Source: Tetraselmis striata
Lineage: Eukaryota; Chlorophyta; Chlorodendrophyceae; Chlorodendrales; Chlorodendraceae
NCBI GenBank assembly: GCA_006384855.1
Contig: VCJN01001768.1
Location: 282,501 to 346,500, forward strand
Reading direction: 5' to 3'
Length of the DNA: 64,000 nt
Position numbers and translations under genes: made by a program. This document shows positions 32,748-42,942 of this stretch, in pieces; position 1 is the first letter of the stretch, and each line of letters starts with the position of its first letter. The notes below the pieces were generated by a model. The model saw only the letters and a program-made list of their open reading frames with translations. It ran no database searches and had not been told where the DNA came from.

Positions 32748-33602
32748 TCACTCGTGCTCACCTTCGCGGCCACGTCCACGTCCGCCGCCACGTCCTCGTC
32801 CGCGCCCGCGACCTGCAGCTGCAGCCGCCACTCGAGAAGTAGCGGTCGCCTTGGCGCTGCTGGCAACGGTCGCCTCGAAGACACGACGCTCGTAGTCCCG
32901 CATGAGGTCCCCAAAGATTGCGGAACCCAGATGCGCCGAAGCAGGCTGAAAATGCTGGGCTCGCAGCACATCCAGAACACCTTGGTCACCATGCACACGC
33001 TTGATCTCATTTAGCTTCCGCAGGAAGGCCAAACGAAACCGAAACGCCTTGTCGATGGCCTCGGCGTGGTTCCGAGCTCTCGCGAGGTAGGGGGTGAAGT
33101 CCTGGTTGGTGGAAGGGACGTAGGGCAGTAGCTCGTCGAGCGCCACGAAAAGGGCGGCCATGTGGGCCCCGAAACACGACATCCACAAGTACTCCTCCTG
33201 GGCCGGCAGACGCCGGTCATCCTGCTTGAGGTACTCGTTCGTTAGGTCGGTGCTCAAAGGGAAAAGTCCAGGCACTCGGCTGACCGGTCGAACGGCCTCG
33301 TAACCTGACTCTGCTCTCTGCAGTAGCTCTGGCACCGCGAGGTAATCATCCTCGGCACTCACGGATTTTGCTCCGACACGGCCGCTCTGGGCTAGCTCTA
33401 GCAAGTCGGGGCGCTCTGCGGCTCCCCCGCTGCCTGTCGGCTGTCCCGCGAAGCGCTGCCCTGAGTCGGAGCCATGTGCCCCTTCTCCATCAACAACGCG
33501 ATCACGAGCCGTCAATTGTGCTACAGCTGTAGCCAATGCACGCACTTCTGCTTGCAACGACTTGAGCGTCGGCTCAACGACGGGTTCTTCTCCATCTGAC
33601 AT
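32748..33602 (-). CDS. ORF1 (Gag-like) protein of the tyrosine-recombinase element (fossil)
   Basis: About 284 residues from MSDGEEPVVEPTLKSL. A short N-terminal coiled coil is followed by a helical central domain (EEYLWMSCFGAHMAALFVAL) and a C-terminal Arg/Gly-rich tail (RGRGRGRGGGRGRGRE). An RGG tail on a helical ORF1 suits an RNA-binding Gag-like protein of DIRS elements. Similar ORF1-plus-recombinase pairs occur in volvocine genomes as far as I recall. Confidence 0.55.
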   Translation of the reverse strand: MSDGEEPVVEPTLKSLQAEVRALATAVAQLTARDRVVDGEGAHGSDSGQRFAGQPTGSGGAAERPDLLELAQSGRVGAKSVSAEDDYLAVPELLQRAESGYEAVRPVSRVPGLFPLSTDLTNEYLKQDDRRLPAQEEYLWMSCFGAHMAALFVALDELLPYVPSTNQDFTPYLARARNHAEAIDKAFRFRLAFLRKLNEIKRVHGDQGVLDVLRAQHFQPASAHLGSAIFGDLMRDYERRVFEATVASSAKATATSRVAAAAAGRGRGRGRGGGRGRGREGEHE

Positions 33603-33716
33603 AGTAACGCACGGACGTACGGATGAGAATATCACACTCGGATGGCGAGCCGGGTGTGGTCTTGAACAACCTGGGGTGACCTTGCTCGCAACGGGTTACG
33701 AGACAGTTTTTACATC

Positions 33717-33900
33717 GCTGCGTGGAACGCAGCGAAAACTGGAAGATGGCAGGCTCAGCTGTTCTGGCTGCTTTTATGTCTACTCGTGCTGCACCCAACA
33801 AGGGCGCAACAACAGTTACTAGTTCCCGTACCACTGAGCAGCACTTGAAGCTAAAAAGCGGTTAGGTCAAGGATGGAAACCCCATAAACTAGTTTAGATC
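33717..33900 (-). repeat. Split direct repeat A1 of the recombinase element
   Basis: Near-identical to 17907-18090. The next base to the right resumes the Gypsy coding sequence. Confidence 0.85.
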
Positions 33901-34932
33901 AAAATTGTCGGTTGCACCAGAGTCCACCAGTATTTTACAGTGTCGTCCTCGCAATTCGCCAGTAATAGTCAGTAGTCGGGTACCACTCGGTGAAGATACG
34001 TTGCACAAACGCGATGTGGAGTCTTCGCCAGGTCGTCGGACGTTACGGTTGACATATTCATCAATTTGTTCGCCAAAGCTTTCGTACCGTAGTGGGTAGC
34101 GTACTGTCTCCGTCTCCAGATAACCCGTACTTCGTGCCTCCAATAATTTCTTCCAGGTTGTCCATAGTGCACGGTTCAAAGGGGTCTTCGTAGGCACAAT
34201 ATTACGACGAGCGCGATACATGTATACAGGACACCGGTTGTCTCCCGTCTGCTGAGTGCCGAGGTACCGTAGATTGCTCTCCTGTACCCGGTACCCAGTT
34301 TGCTCGAGTAATCGTCGTACTGCTGTTGTCTCCGGCGTCGCGTCCGTGTCGCCGCGCTTGCCTTCTGGAAACCAAATCAGTCCGCTGTCTTCTACAGTCA
34401 GAAGCACTCGTCTTCCATCGGTTACTAGACCCTTCGAGTGCGTCCACTCAGGCTTCGGTGGGGTTCTCAGGTGCTGCGGTAGAAACCGTACGCCGGCGCC
34501 ATCGTCAGTGTAGATCTGTGTCGCCCATCGAGTGGGGCCAACATCTTGTCTCGCACCTTCTATGCCAGCATCGTTCGTTGGACACGTAAACACAGAAGTC
34601 TCCGCTGGCAACTCATCCACCAGACGAAAATTTCTAAGTAGTCGAAACCACGGCTTACGCGACCATTTTGGGACCACAATAATTGCTCGTAGATGCGGAT
34701 GCAATAACTTCTGTCGAAGGTAGTGGCCCAAAAATTCTTCAATTCGGTCATACGGGGCATTTAGCCAAATACGCCGATATTCTCCGAGATCATGTTCCTG
34801 AAATGGGCGCGTCGGACAGCAAAAACTACCAGAAACTTGAGAATCCAGGCCGTCATTATCGCAAGCTCCGTCCAGGTCGCAGGGTCCGTATTTCTTCGTG
34901 TACTCGTGAAATAATTCGCGATGTACCATCAA
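33901..34932 (-). CDS. Gypsy fossil: methyltransferase-like and Nudix-like module, then protease motif
   Basis: Part of the fossil Gypsy polyprotein. First comes a module with CDLDGACDNDG, IWLNAPYDRIEEFL and AIIVVPKWSRKPW, resembling the Dam-like domains found in many algal and dinoflagellate retroelements. Next is a Nudix-box-like stretch (WFPEGKRGDT, then ETTAVRRLLEQTGY), then the aspartic protease motif LVDSGATDNF. The inserted recombinase element begins right after the protease motif. The Nudix reading rests on the box pattern alone. Confidence 0.6.
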
Positions 34933-35069
34933 ATCGCTGAAATCCTTGTGGAGGAAATCAGGCCTCAGTGTCGTTCGAGGATACGAGGGCTGTACCTATG
35001 TAGTCTCGCGAGCCGTTTTAGGGGACAGTCCTTCACCCTGTCGCGCGCCGCGCGCGGCCGACTCACGTC

Positions 35070-36173
35070 TTAGTTTCCCGGCCGGGTCTTTCTGGGTCGA
35101 TAATCAGAAATCTTCTTCTTCTTGCTCGGGCACGCGGACGCAACATGACCTTTCGCCCTGCAGATAAAGCAGCGTCCCTCCTTCTTAAATCTCTCAAACT
35201 CCTCCTCGGTCAATCGCCGCGCCATCAACATGTCGTCTTCTTGTTCTGTAGCTTCACCCTCAGCACTGCTGTAGTACTGCTCATCGTCGTCGCCATCGTC
35301 GTCCATGATGTTCAGACGCTCGCAACGGATCTCGCGGTGCACATCTGTCTCCCGCTCCGCAGCTGCAACAGCCAGAGCTGCTTGTACAGCTTCTGCCAGG
35401 GTCTTAGGGTTTTTCAGGGCAACTTCCTTTCGAATATGGGGTTTCAGTCCGCTGTGTCGCGCGATCCAGATTGATACGAGCTTGCTTTGCCGGTGTACGT
35501 CCACAGACTTCGGTGATTAGTGCCGCCTCCATGTGCGTAATACCGGTAAAACCGCCGCCAATTTCGTCGTGCGTACTCGCCACTTGCGCGTACCACCACT
35601 TGGATACAGGTCCGTGAAAATAGCCAGATGCCCAGTACACGCTACGAGGTTCCTCCGGGTTTACATTGTGATATTTCAGGTAGCCCCGTGCATGACGAAA
35701 CCAGTTCCGTAGCTCGTCGATATTCGTAGTCGATAGCTTCTCGATCTTCGCTGGTTTCACATCGCTCGGCATGAGTCCATGCATGTCGCTGGTCCGGGCA
35801 GAACGAAGCTGGTCTCGCATCTGCTGCTCTACAATTCGGCTCCGGTTCACTCGGTCGTCGAAATGACTGAAGCCTTGTCGCACGTACTCGTCCAAGCGGC
35901 GAATCTCCGCCGTTGCCGCTGTTGTCGCTTGCGCTACATCTTGCATCTTCGCTTGCTCCGTCGACATAGTCTCGACTCGGTCGGCTAGTCGTTGAAGCAT
36001 GCTCATCATGTTTGCGAGGGTCGGTTGCGTGCCCTCTTGACCTCCTTCAAGCGGAATCGGCTGTGCTTCGCCGGCAGTGGCCGCTACCGGAAAGCTTCCG
36101 TTGTCCTCAGGTGGTGCCTCTCCTTGTGTAGCCACCTTACGTCGCTTACCGTTGTCTAAGCTCCGAAACCAAG
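35070..36173 (-). CDS. Gypsy fossil: Gag with CCHC zinc knuckle
   Basis: Part of the fossil Gypsy element. It has an N-terminal basic and Glu-rich stretch, a coiled coil (LQRLADRVETMSTEQAKM), a capsid-like helical region (LRNWFRHARGYLKYHNVNPE), an acidic linker and a zinc knuckle CFICRAKGHVASAC. It looks broken at about one place. Confidence 0.75.
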
Positions 36174-36586
36174 TGTTAGGCTCTAGCTTAAGCCTGTTCT
36201 TTAGGCCCTTTAGGATGCAGCGGAAGGATTTAGAAAGTATGGCCAATCTCTTCTGGTTACAGGGGTTCCTGGGTTATAGTTCTGTCTCTGAATTCTACCT
36301 AGTAGACTTGTCCGAGGCGGTATTTATACCCGCCGAGGTCATAGTCATACATGTGCTATGTTAGCCGGGCGTCATGGGATACCCGTGCTGTGTTAGCCAC
36401 GTAAGGCTTGAGTCAGAGAACTCTAGAGAATTCCAGAACAGTCTTCGGACTTATACTACTAGTATTTATACCCGCAATTCTAATATATACAGCGACTCCG
36501 CGGATGCGTAGTCGTACTACCTTTGCGGGGAGTTATACCTGCTAGTATAGCAGAACATTATGGCTAAAGGGAAATGGAGTATAACA
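36174..36586 (-). repeat. Gypsy LTR (upstream in coding sense), 413 bp
   Basis: TGTTA...TAACA. Just inside it the minus strand reads TTGGTTTCGGAGC, close to the TGGTATCAGAGC primer-binding site complementary to initiator tRNA-Met. Confidence 0.85.
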
Positions 36587-36754
36587 GGATCCAACGACTG
36601 CAATGCGGGCTGCAGAGCGCCACAAAATGCAAAAGTATGAGGAGGGTGTCCGAAACGCCGCCGGCATGCTTCGCTTTGTTCCTTTCACCGTCTCCGAGTT
36701 CGGCTCGCTGGCCCCGCACGCCGAGGCCTTCTCGGTGTAGCTCGCGAAAGCTAG

Positions 36755-36799
<45 letters not shown>

Positions 36800-39700
36800 G
36801 GCCAGAAAATCGGCCAGCTCTTGTCTGCGTGGCGCCGCTGTTTCTCCTTGCTCATCAACATGGCACATGTAGACAACGTTCTGGGCGGGGTCGCGGCGGC
36901 GCGCGCAGCACGTGATGGTGCTCCCGCGGCTGCGTAGCGTCGCTCGTTGGCGTGTGTTGCTATGACCCGGGTCATTGGCTGCAAGCGTACTCGCCGCGGC
37001 TGATGGCCTACCCCGGGGCGGTGGTCCCCATTGGTTTCACGTTCCCCTTTCGGTCTTTCTGGTCGTTCCTTGGCTTCGGTCCTTCCCTTGACCCTTTGGT
37101 TCCTGGCAGTTTGGCGATTTCGTGGTTCCCTTGGCTCTTCTTTGTTTCTTGGCTCCCTGGCCTCTTGCTCGACGTTGGTTTCAGGCTTATGTCTCTCTTT
37201 TGGTGGCAACCTTTCATGGTTGCTTTTAGTTCTGTTTGCAGGCATATGTTCAAGCACTGATGTAAAAAGAATCCACTATACTAGTATTAAGAGTTGAGGA
37301 TATTTCGCGGCTCTCTACGAGTAGGTAGTGGTGCGGGCCCCTTACTATTTTAATTAAGCGGCTTTTGTTTATCTCTGGGTGCCGGCACACCTTTTATTAT
37401 TAGATTTGGATAGTCAGTGCTGCTCGTGCCTCATATGAGGCGGCTTAGATTCGTCTTGCATCCGCCCTTTGCCGAAGCTGCTCAAGAGGCAAGAATAACC
37501 CTCGCGCGCACGTGCACGCGCGCGTGTGTGGCCCACTGACCCGCCCGAACTTTCTATCACCGGGCGCGCATCGCTCATCCGTCCCGTCCTTTCATTCGGG
37601 CTGCATGTCGCTTTAAAACGGCTTGTGTTCAGTGTTGCTGCTTTAACCGGTGGATTTCTCACTTGCGCTTTTATTATTCACAGCACGTGTTATGGTAATT
37701 GTATTTGACAATCGTCGTCCTCCAGACAACCGCGGCATTCATATCCGAGCCTCACGCCCTCGCCGCCTTTCTTGCTTGTACTCGGAGCGACTAAGGTGCT
37801 GTATAATTATGATGCCTTGTTGTATGTCGTGCAACATCCGTCTTTGGTGGCATTCGTACGAGAATAAACCGATTCCGAACGATATGGCTGCTACTGCAGT
37901 GGAGTTTGTACGCAAATTAGCTCAATTGTACAGCATAACGTAAATTAGCTCAAGCCTCTCACATGCATAAAATGTGAGGCTAAAATTAAGCTTAATTCTG
38001 TGATGCTTCAGATCAATGCCGGATTGAGCGGCGTGCCTGCGATTTTTTCGGAGCGTGCGCACGAGTCCGACAATATTGTATCAAGATCCCGGCAGCTCCT
38101 ATCGAACGAGCTCAAGTGCATGCAGTTTGCGGAGGGATGACTTACTAATCCGGAGTGAAGAAGTCGGCTCATCGTTTTCTCACCGAGGAGAAGTGCAAGG
38201 CTGTCGACGTGTCCCTCGGCAGTTTGATCGATCATTGTAATGTTCTTGGCAGTGGCAACCCGTCTCTCGGCGTGAAGTCCAAGAACGGCCGTACCCGTGA
38301 CGACAACAACAAGTAGTCCCGACCTGACGACGGCGCTTCATGGAGCGAGTGTCCATCGCTGGAGGCGCAAGCCCAAAGACGGCAAGAAAAGACCGGGCGA
38401 TGATGAGCCGATCGCCAAGACCAAGACCAAGAAGGGCAAGCCGACCGGCGGGGACGGCAAGCCGCTTATTACCGGCGAGGCACTGAAGCGCATGGAAGAG
38501 CGTCCGCCTGAATATGGGTGTTTGAGTAGTTCCGAGGGATCGAACTCGGACTCCGTGAGGTAGATGACGATATTGCAGAGGCGGACCGCCCGCAGTATAT
38601 GGCGAGGGGGAGGTGAGGGCCACGGCCAGTCGCCGGGTGGCCGCGAACTCCTCGTCCTCTTTTTCGAGGTGTTGGCCCTAAAGGCGTATGGTGTCAGCAA
38701 AACGCGAATCCCTGATGGAGGTGGTGAATCGGGCGGCAGCCGCGAGGGTTGACCTCTTGGCCGCCGTCCCGGGACACAAACGCGCCCTGAGCCAGCCATG
38801 ATCGCCATGTGTCCTCCAAAGGGCAAGAGGTGGGGCTACGCGTGGGCGGGAACTGGTGGGCTGGACGGGGGTGTGCTAGTGGATGCATGATTCGCCGCCC
38901 GCAATGCCGGGCGGGTACTTCGGGCGGCGCGACGCGGATCCCGCGGCGCTGGAGCGCGGCGCGCGCGGACACCGGATGTTTCGTACCGTATTCGGATCGC
39001 GAAATGTCGTACCGGTTACCGCGGGAAGACAGTGTTGTGATGGTCCACCGCCGCTTAGACGGTTGGGGCTGGTCAAACGCCGGGAGGAGGCCCTCCTCTT
39101 GGGGCTGCTACGTCTGTGTGGCCCCGGAACGAGAGGAAGTGGAGCCACCCATGATGTATCGGTCGCTTGATGTCGTCGAGGTGCGGCGCACCAAGCAGGC
39201 GGGTGGAGCAGCGACGGCCATGTCGGTCGAGGATCGTTGTGCCCTCTCCATTCCATTGGGTATGCGGAACACTAGCGGCGGTTTCCCGGCGGGTTAGTTG
39301 CAGGATGGCGGACCCAGTGGTTGTCGTGGGGAGCCTGATGCCACTCAATCCGGCTGGGTCGGCGGCGGCGGGTTTGGGGGGGGGGGGGGGGGAGGGGGGG
39401 GGGGGGGGGGGAGTCACTACCCGGACGTCTGCTAGTAGGATTTGGACTCTGATTTTGGGGCTGAGGGTGCGGAGCATGTTCATCACGGTGTGGACGCGCG
39501 AATCTTCGTCCATCACTTCATGTTGGGCAATGTCGCCGAACACTAGGGCCACGTGGGCGGCATCGTCCGTGCCGGCGGAGAGACCGCTTAGGAGCAAGTG
39601 GGATGGGAGCTTCAGCACATGCATGTGGCGGCGGCAGGGTGGCGGGTAGCATGTGCTGGGAGTTAACCAGTTAACCAATTGGGTGCCCGCGAATTGTTTT

Positions 39701-41940
39701 GCAGTTGTCACAGCGTACAACGTTTCAACGTACGCATGCGCGCGTACGAGGACTTGCTTACTTGGCATACCGTGCGTCGAATACTCGTCGCCTGTCATAC
39801 GGGTATCACTTTTAGTACTGACAGTACCGCTTTGTATGTGCATGCCTGATGTCCAAGCAAGCAGTCACCCGTGGCGCAACAACCAATTGTCTGTCGCAAC
39901 TCAGCTCTCACACCTAGAACCACCGACAGACCTAGAGCCTGTACCAACGGCTAACTGCTGCCAACCACGGTGCCCGTGCATACCAATAACGCGTGAGAGG
40001 GCCTCGGGGCTGAGTCGGCTCGCGCGCCCGCGGGATGCTTTTAGCATCATGTCGGCGCGCTGCCCGCCCACTCTTTGGCTTTCCAAACGTCTCATGCCCA
40101 CCCATCTTGTAACCACGCTACTAGACCACAAACACCTCGGCTCTGTGCACATCATACCTGCACGTGCCTCGTCCATTGTTGTCCTTTAGGGGCAGTACAA
40201 CATGCTGTCGAGTTGCGACTGGTATCGCGTAGCAAGCAACGATGGTGAGTCGCGGTTACGCATGTATTGTTATTTGTGTCGTGACGCATGTCTTGCTTTT
40301 ACCTCCTGTGAACCCATCGTACCTACTGCCTGGACTTATGGACCGACCGACCGACCGATTAGCGTACCAAACGTGCTTGATCAGCACTGGCTTGCTTGTT
40401 GCCATACGCGAGGAGTCGGTTATGCGCGTCGTCGTCGAGTCGTGTCGTGATACCGTACGTGTGCGCATATGCGCGCTTGTGGGCACTCATAGTCCATTCG
40501 CGAGAGACATGTCGAGGCACGCCGACAGTTTACCATCACCATTTCATTTCTCTTTTTCCTACGACACAGCTGCGACCGCCGTGCGGATCGCTTGATGTCG
40601 TACTGTGCCGCTCCACGGTGCGGTCAGAAAGCTGCCGGCCCCGGCGTCCCGTTGCTCCTCTGGTTTGTCAGTGTCCATGGTGGTTGTACTGTTGTCCTCT
40701 TGGGGGGGCTGCTCTTCATTGGGCGCTGGCCGGCAGTTGACATGTTGGTGCCTTGTCTAGTCGTCGGACGGTCCACCCTCTCGCATGAGGATTACACTAC
40801 CAGTACCAGTAGGCGGCGTGCCGGCTCACCCGGATTTAGTACATACGCAGTAATGTGTCCGGTGTTAAGGGCCGGCGGGAAAGTTAGAAGCTGTACTCCG
40901 ATTACACTAGGCACACCTCGGGCCTTCCCCGGCTTATTTGGGCCATCATACTATGGAATGTTGACACATCAGTACATGCGCTAGATACGTGTCTTCTTGC
41001 TAGGGGTTGTCTTGCTGGCCATATGATGTTGATGCCTTCTTGGATGCGTGATGAGAGACAATCATGCCGCATCTTATTTTCACCATTACATCGAAACTGG
41101 TTTACCAACGTCTTAACGTCTTCGTGCCTATTGCTCTAGTGCTCTTTACACATAGCACATCGGCAGAAATGTCGTGGAGATGATGTCCAACGCCTCTTCT
41201 ACCACGCTAGGCTCGTAGCAATTGACCCGCCCGCGCAGTGCGCACAGACATCATGGTAATCACTCTTCGCAGAGTAGTTGTCTATCTCAGTCGGCAATCA
41301 AACAATAATGTCCGCTCATCACGCGCATATGAAGACATCCTCGCCAAGGATATGGCATATGCCAAGTGGATGCATTCTTCGCAAAAGTTGTCTACGGTGA
41401 GTTTGGCCGCTGCAATCCGATAGCTAGGGTTCTTCGACTCGTTTTTGCGAGCTAGGGCGACGTTCGCATTAACGAGTTCGGATCTCAGCACATGTCGAGG
41501 TCGAGGACATTGGCGGGTGGGTGGGTGAGAATGGCGGCGCGCATCGGGGCTGCGGCCGCCCATGTTGATTTCTGTGCATTGCGCGTGCGTAAACCCCTTA
41601 CCGCTAGCTACGGTTAGTGTATTGCATCCCGAGTAGACGAACCGCCACGGGCGATCCCGGTACTGCGCAATATACTGAAAGCCGACTTACAAAATATTCC
41701 CCACTTTCATTTTGCCTCCCCCCTCCCATTTCTCCCAAGAAATGACCCGTGGTACTAAGAGCGCGGTCAACGGTCAACGTAGTCTTGGTCAACGGGGGTC
41801 TGGGAGATGTGGCCCCCAAATTTGGCCAAGCGCTTATACATGCATTTCTCATTACAAATCAACATAAAATGTGCGCTGTGTGTATGCATCAATAGTGATG
41901 CTACTATCTACACTCAATTGTGTGCTAATGTTTTGGCAGA
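36587..41940. other. Gene-poor region with repeats
   Basis: It contains a (CA)n run at about 36756-36798 and G tracts around 39376-39411. A small + strand frame at 38297-38575 (Lys-rich, with KTKTKKGKPTGGDGKPLITG) follows a decayed frame (37990-38130), perhaps one old gene. Frames on both strands at 38.8-39.8 kb lack clear protein character; the minus-strand piece with LSPKIRVQILLADVRVV is the most protein-like. Nothing is recognised at 40.2-41.9 kb. The pattern suggests old, decayed mobile DNA. Confidence 0.5.
38297..38575 (+). CDS. Small Lys-rich hypothetical frame
   Basis: About 90 residues, strongly basic centre (RRKPKDGKKRPGDDEPIAKT) and Ser-rich end. An upstream frame with LSGVPAIFSERAHESDNIVS could be part of the same decayed gene. 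Not recognised. Confidence 0.25.
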
Positions 41941-41949
41941 AATCTAAAT

Positions 41950-42942
41950 TTACTCTGCACCAGCATCATCCACAACTGCTATATCCTCATCCTCATTGTC
42001 CAAGAGGTCATGCAAGCTAGCTGCCAAATTATTTTTCTTTATCACCGTCTGCCATTTGCTAACAAATGCTTGCTTTTGCCCAGAAAACCATGTCCGGAAA
42101 GACCAGTGCTCCAGCAATTCCGGAGCACGGAACTTGCACTTGCCAGATGTGCTGGGTGTCCACAGACACTCTTTGCGCGACACATGGCGGTTGATGACAG
42201 AAGGGCATCGACAAGCTACGCCAATGGTCCCCACACTGCTGCCGGACGGGGCAACTCTATTCCGTCCGCACCTATAAACAACATACCCATGGGCAGTGCT
42301 AGACGATTTCATGGCATTTGCTACCTCTCTCGATGTCATTTTAGCGCCCTTATGCGCCACACCGCGCGAGTACGCGTAGTCAAGGAAATCCAACTGCATT
42401 TGAGTGTATTTTGCTTTCCCACGACTACCCTTCTTCATGCATGCGCCAGGCGGCACTACTGCGGGAGTGAAGGACTTGCCAGAGCTAAGTAAAACAGCGC
42501 CAGGTCGTCCATGATCTGGTGAAGGTCCCTCTCCAGCATTGCAATCAGCGCGGTCTTGACGCGGCTGTGCAGTAGTGCCCTCGGATGACAGGGCTTGCTC
42601 ACCTACAGTCTCGGCATGCAAGTCTAGAAGCTGTTGCAACTGTTGTGATGCATAATCCCCGGAGCCAACGCTGACATCACGTTGGACCATCTGGCGAAGC
42701 CTGCTGCCAGGAGCCCCGATGACCATCTTGATCATGTCATCTGCTTTGACATATGGAGGGGTGACCACTTTCTTCCCGCTCTTCAAGCGGTGCGTGCTGC
42801 ACCGAAATGCATTGGTGCCTGCGTCAGGGCACCCCTCACCCTCCATGTGCTTTTGCAGCCATAATGTAGACCTAGACAAAGCGAGCATCACGCGCAAACT
42901 ATCAGCGCCATGCATGATGTAGTAAGATGCACAAGTACCCAT
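41950..42942 (-). CDS. C-terminal 330-residue open block of the transposase-like gene
   Basis: Longest intact block of the gene above, ending at a stop at 41950-41952. It has a zinc-finger remnant (STLWLQKHMEGEGCPDAG), a basic linker, and a C-terminal fold with FLDYAYSRG...LLEHWSFRTWFSGQ. I recall that last part as a recurrent ending of algal, oomycete and sponge transposon proteins. Confidence 0.45.
   Translation of the reverse strand: MGTCASYYIMHGADSLRVMLALSRSTLWLQKHMEGEGCPDAGTNAFRCSTHRLKSGKKVVTPPYVKADDMIKMVIGAPGSRLRQMVQRDVSVGSGDYASQQLQQLLDLHAETVGEQALSSEGTTAQPRQDRADCNAGEGPSPDHGRPGAVLLSSGKSFTPAVVPPGACMKKGSRGKAKYTQMQLDFLDYAYSRGVAHKGAKMTSREVANAMKSSSTAHGYVVYRCGRNRVAPSGSSVGTIGVACRCPSVINRHVSRKECLWTPSTSGKCKFRAPELLEHWSFRTWFSGQKQAFVSKWQTVIKKNNLAASLHDLLDNEDEDIAVVDDAGAE

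Larger units (their letters stand above)
17860..33900 (-). mobile_element. Tyrosine-recombinase element with split direct repeats (DIRS/PAT-like fossil), in Gypsy
   Basis: Minus-strand order: A1 (33900-33717), ORF1, recombinase, B1 (about 18110-18091), A2 (18090-17907), B2 (about 17878-17860). A1 and A2 are about 184 bp and differ at roughly one position. B copies share ACTCAACTTTGAAAT. This split layout is the hallmark of PAT-like DIRS elements (Chlamydomonas TOC, Volvox Kangaroo). Without the 12.9-kb insertion it is only about 3.1 kb, and no reverse transcriptase is visible, so it looks non-autonomous. It is interrupted by the DNA transposon at 18835-31742. The near-identical repeats make it younger than its Gypsy host. 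Confidence 0.75.
11375..36586 (-). mobile_element. Gypsy-family (chromovirus-type) LTR element, fossil with nested insertions
   Basis: The LTRs start TGTTA and end TAACA, and the five bases GGATC repeat at 11370-11374 and 36587-36591. Coding parts run on the minus strand: Gag with a CCHC knuckle, an extra methyltransferase-like plus Nudix-like module, protease, reverse transcriptase, RNase H, integrase and a chromodomain-like end. The element is broken by two large insertions (11503-14067 and 17860-33900) and by what looks like a few smaller breaks. By eye, the two LTRs differ at about 1.5-2% of positions, so the insertion is geologically young. Confidence 0.85.

Noticed and set aside
38809-39843. 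Overlapping long frames on both strands as genes
   Set aside because: Neither shows recognisable motifs, both cross G/C homopolymers, and no supporting splice sites or start context were found.
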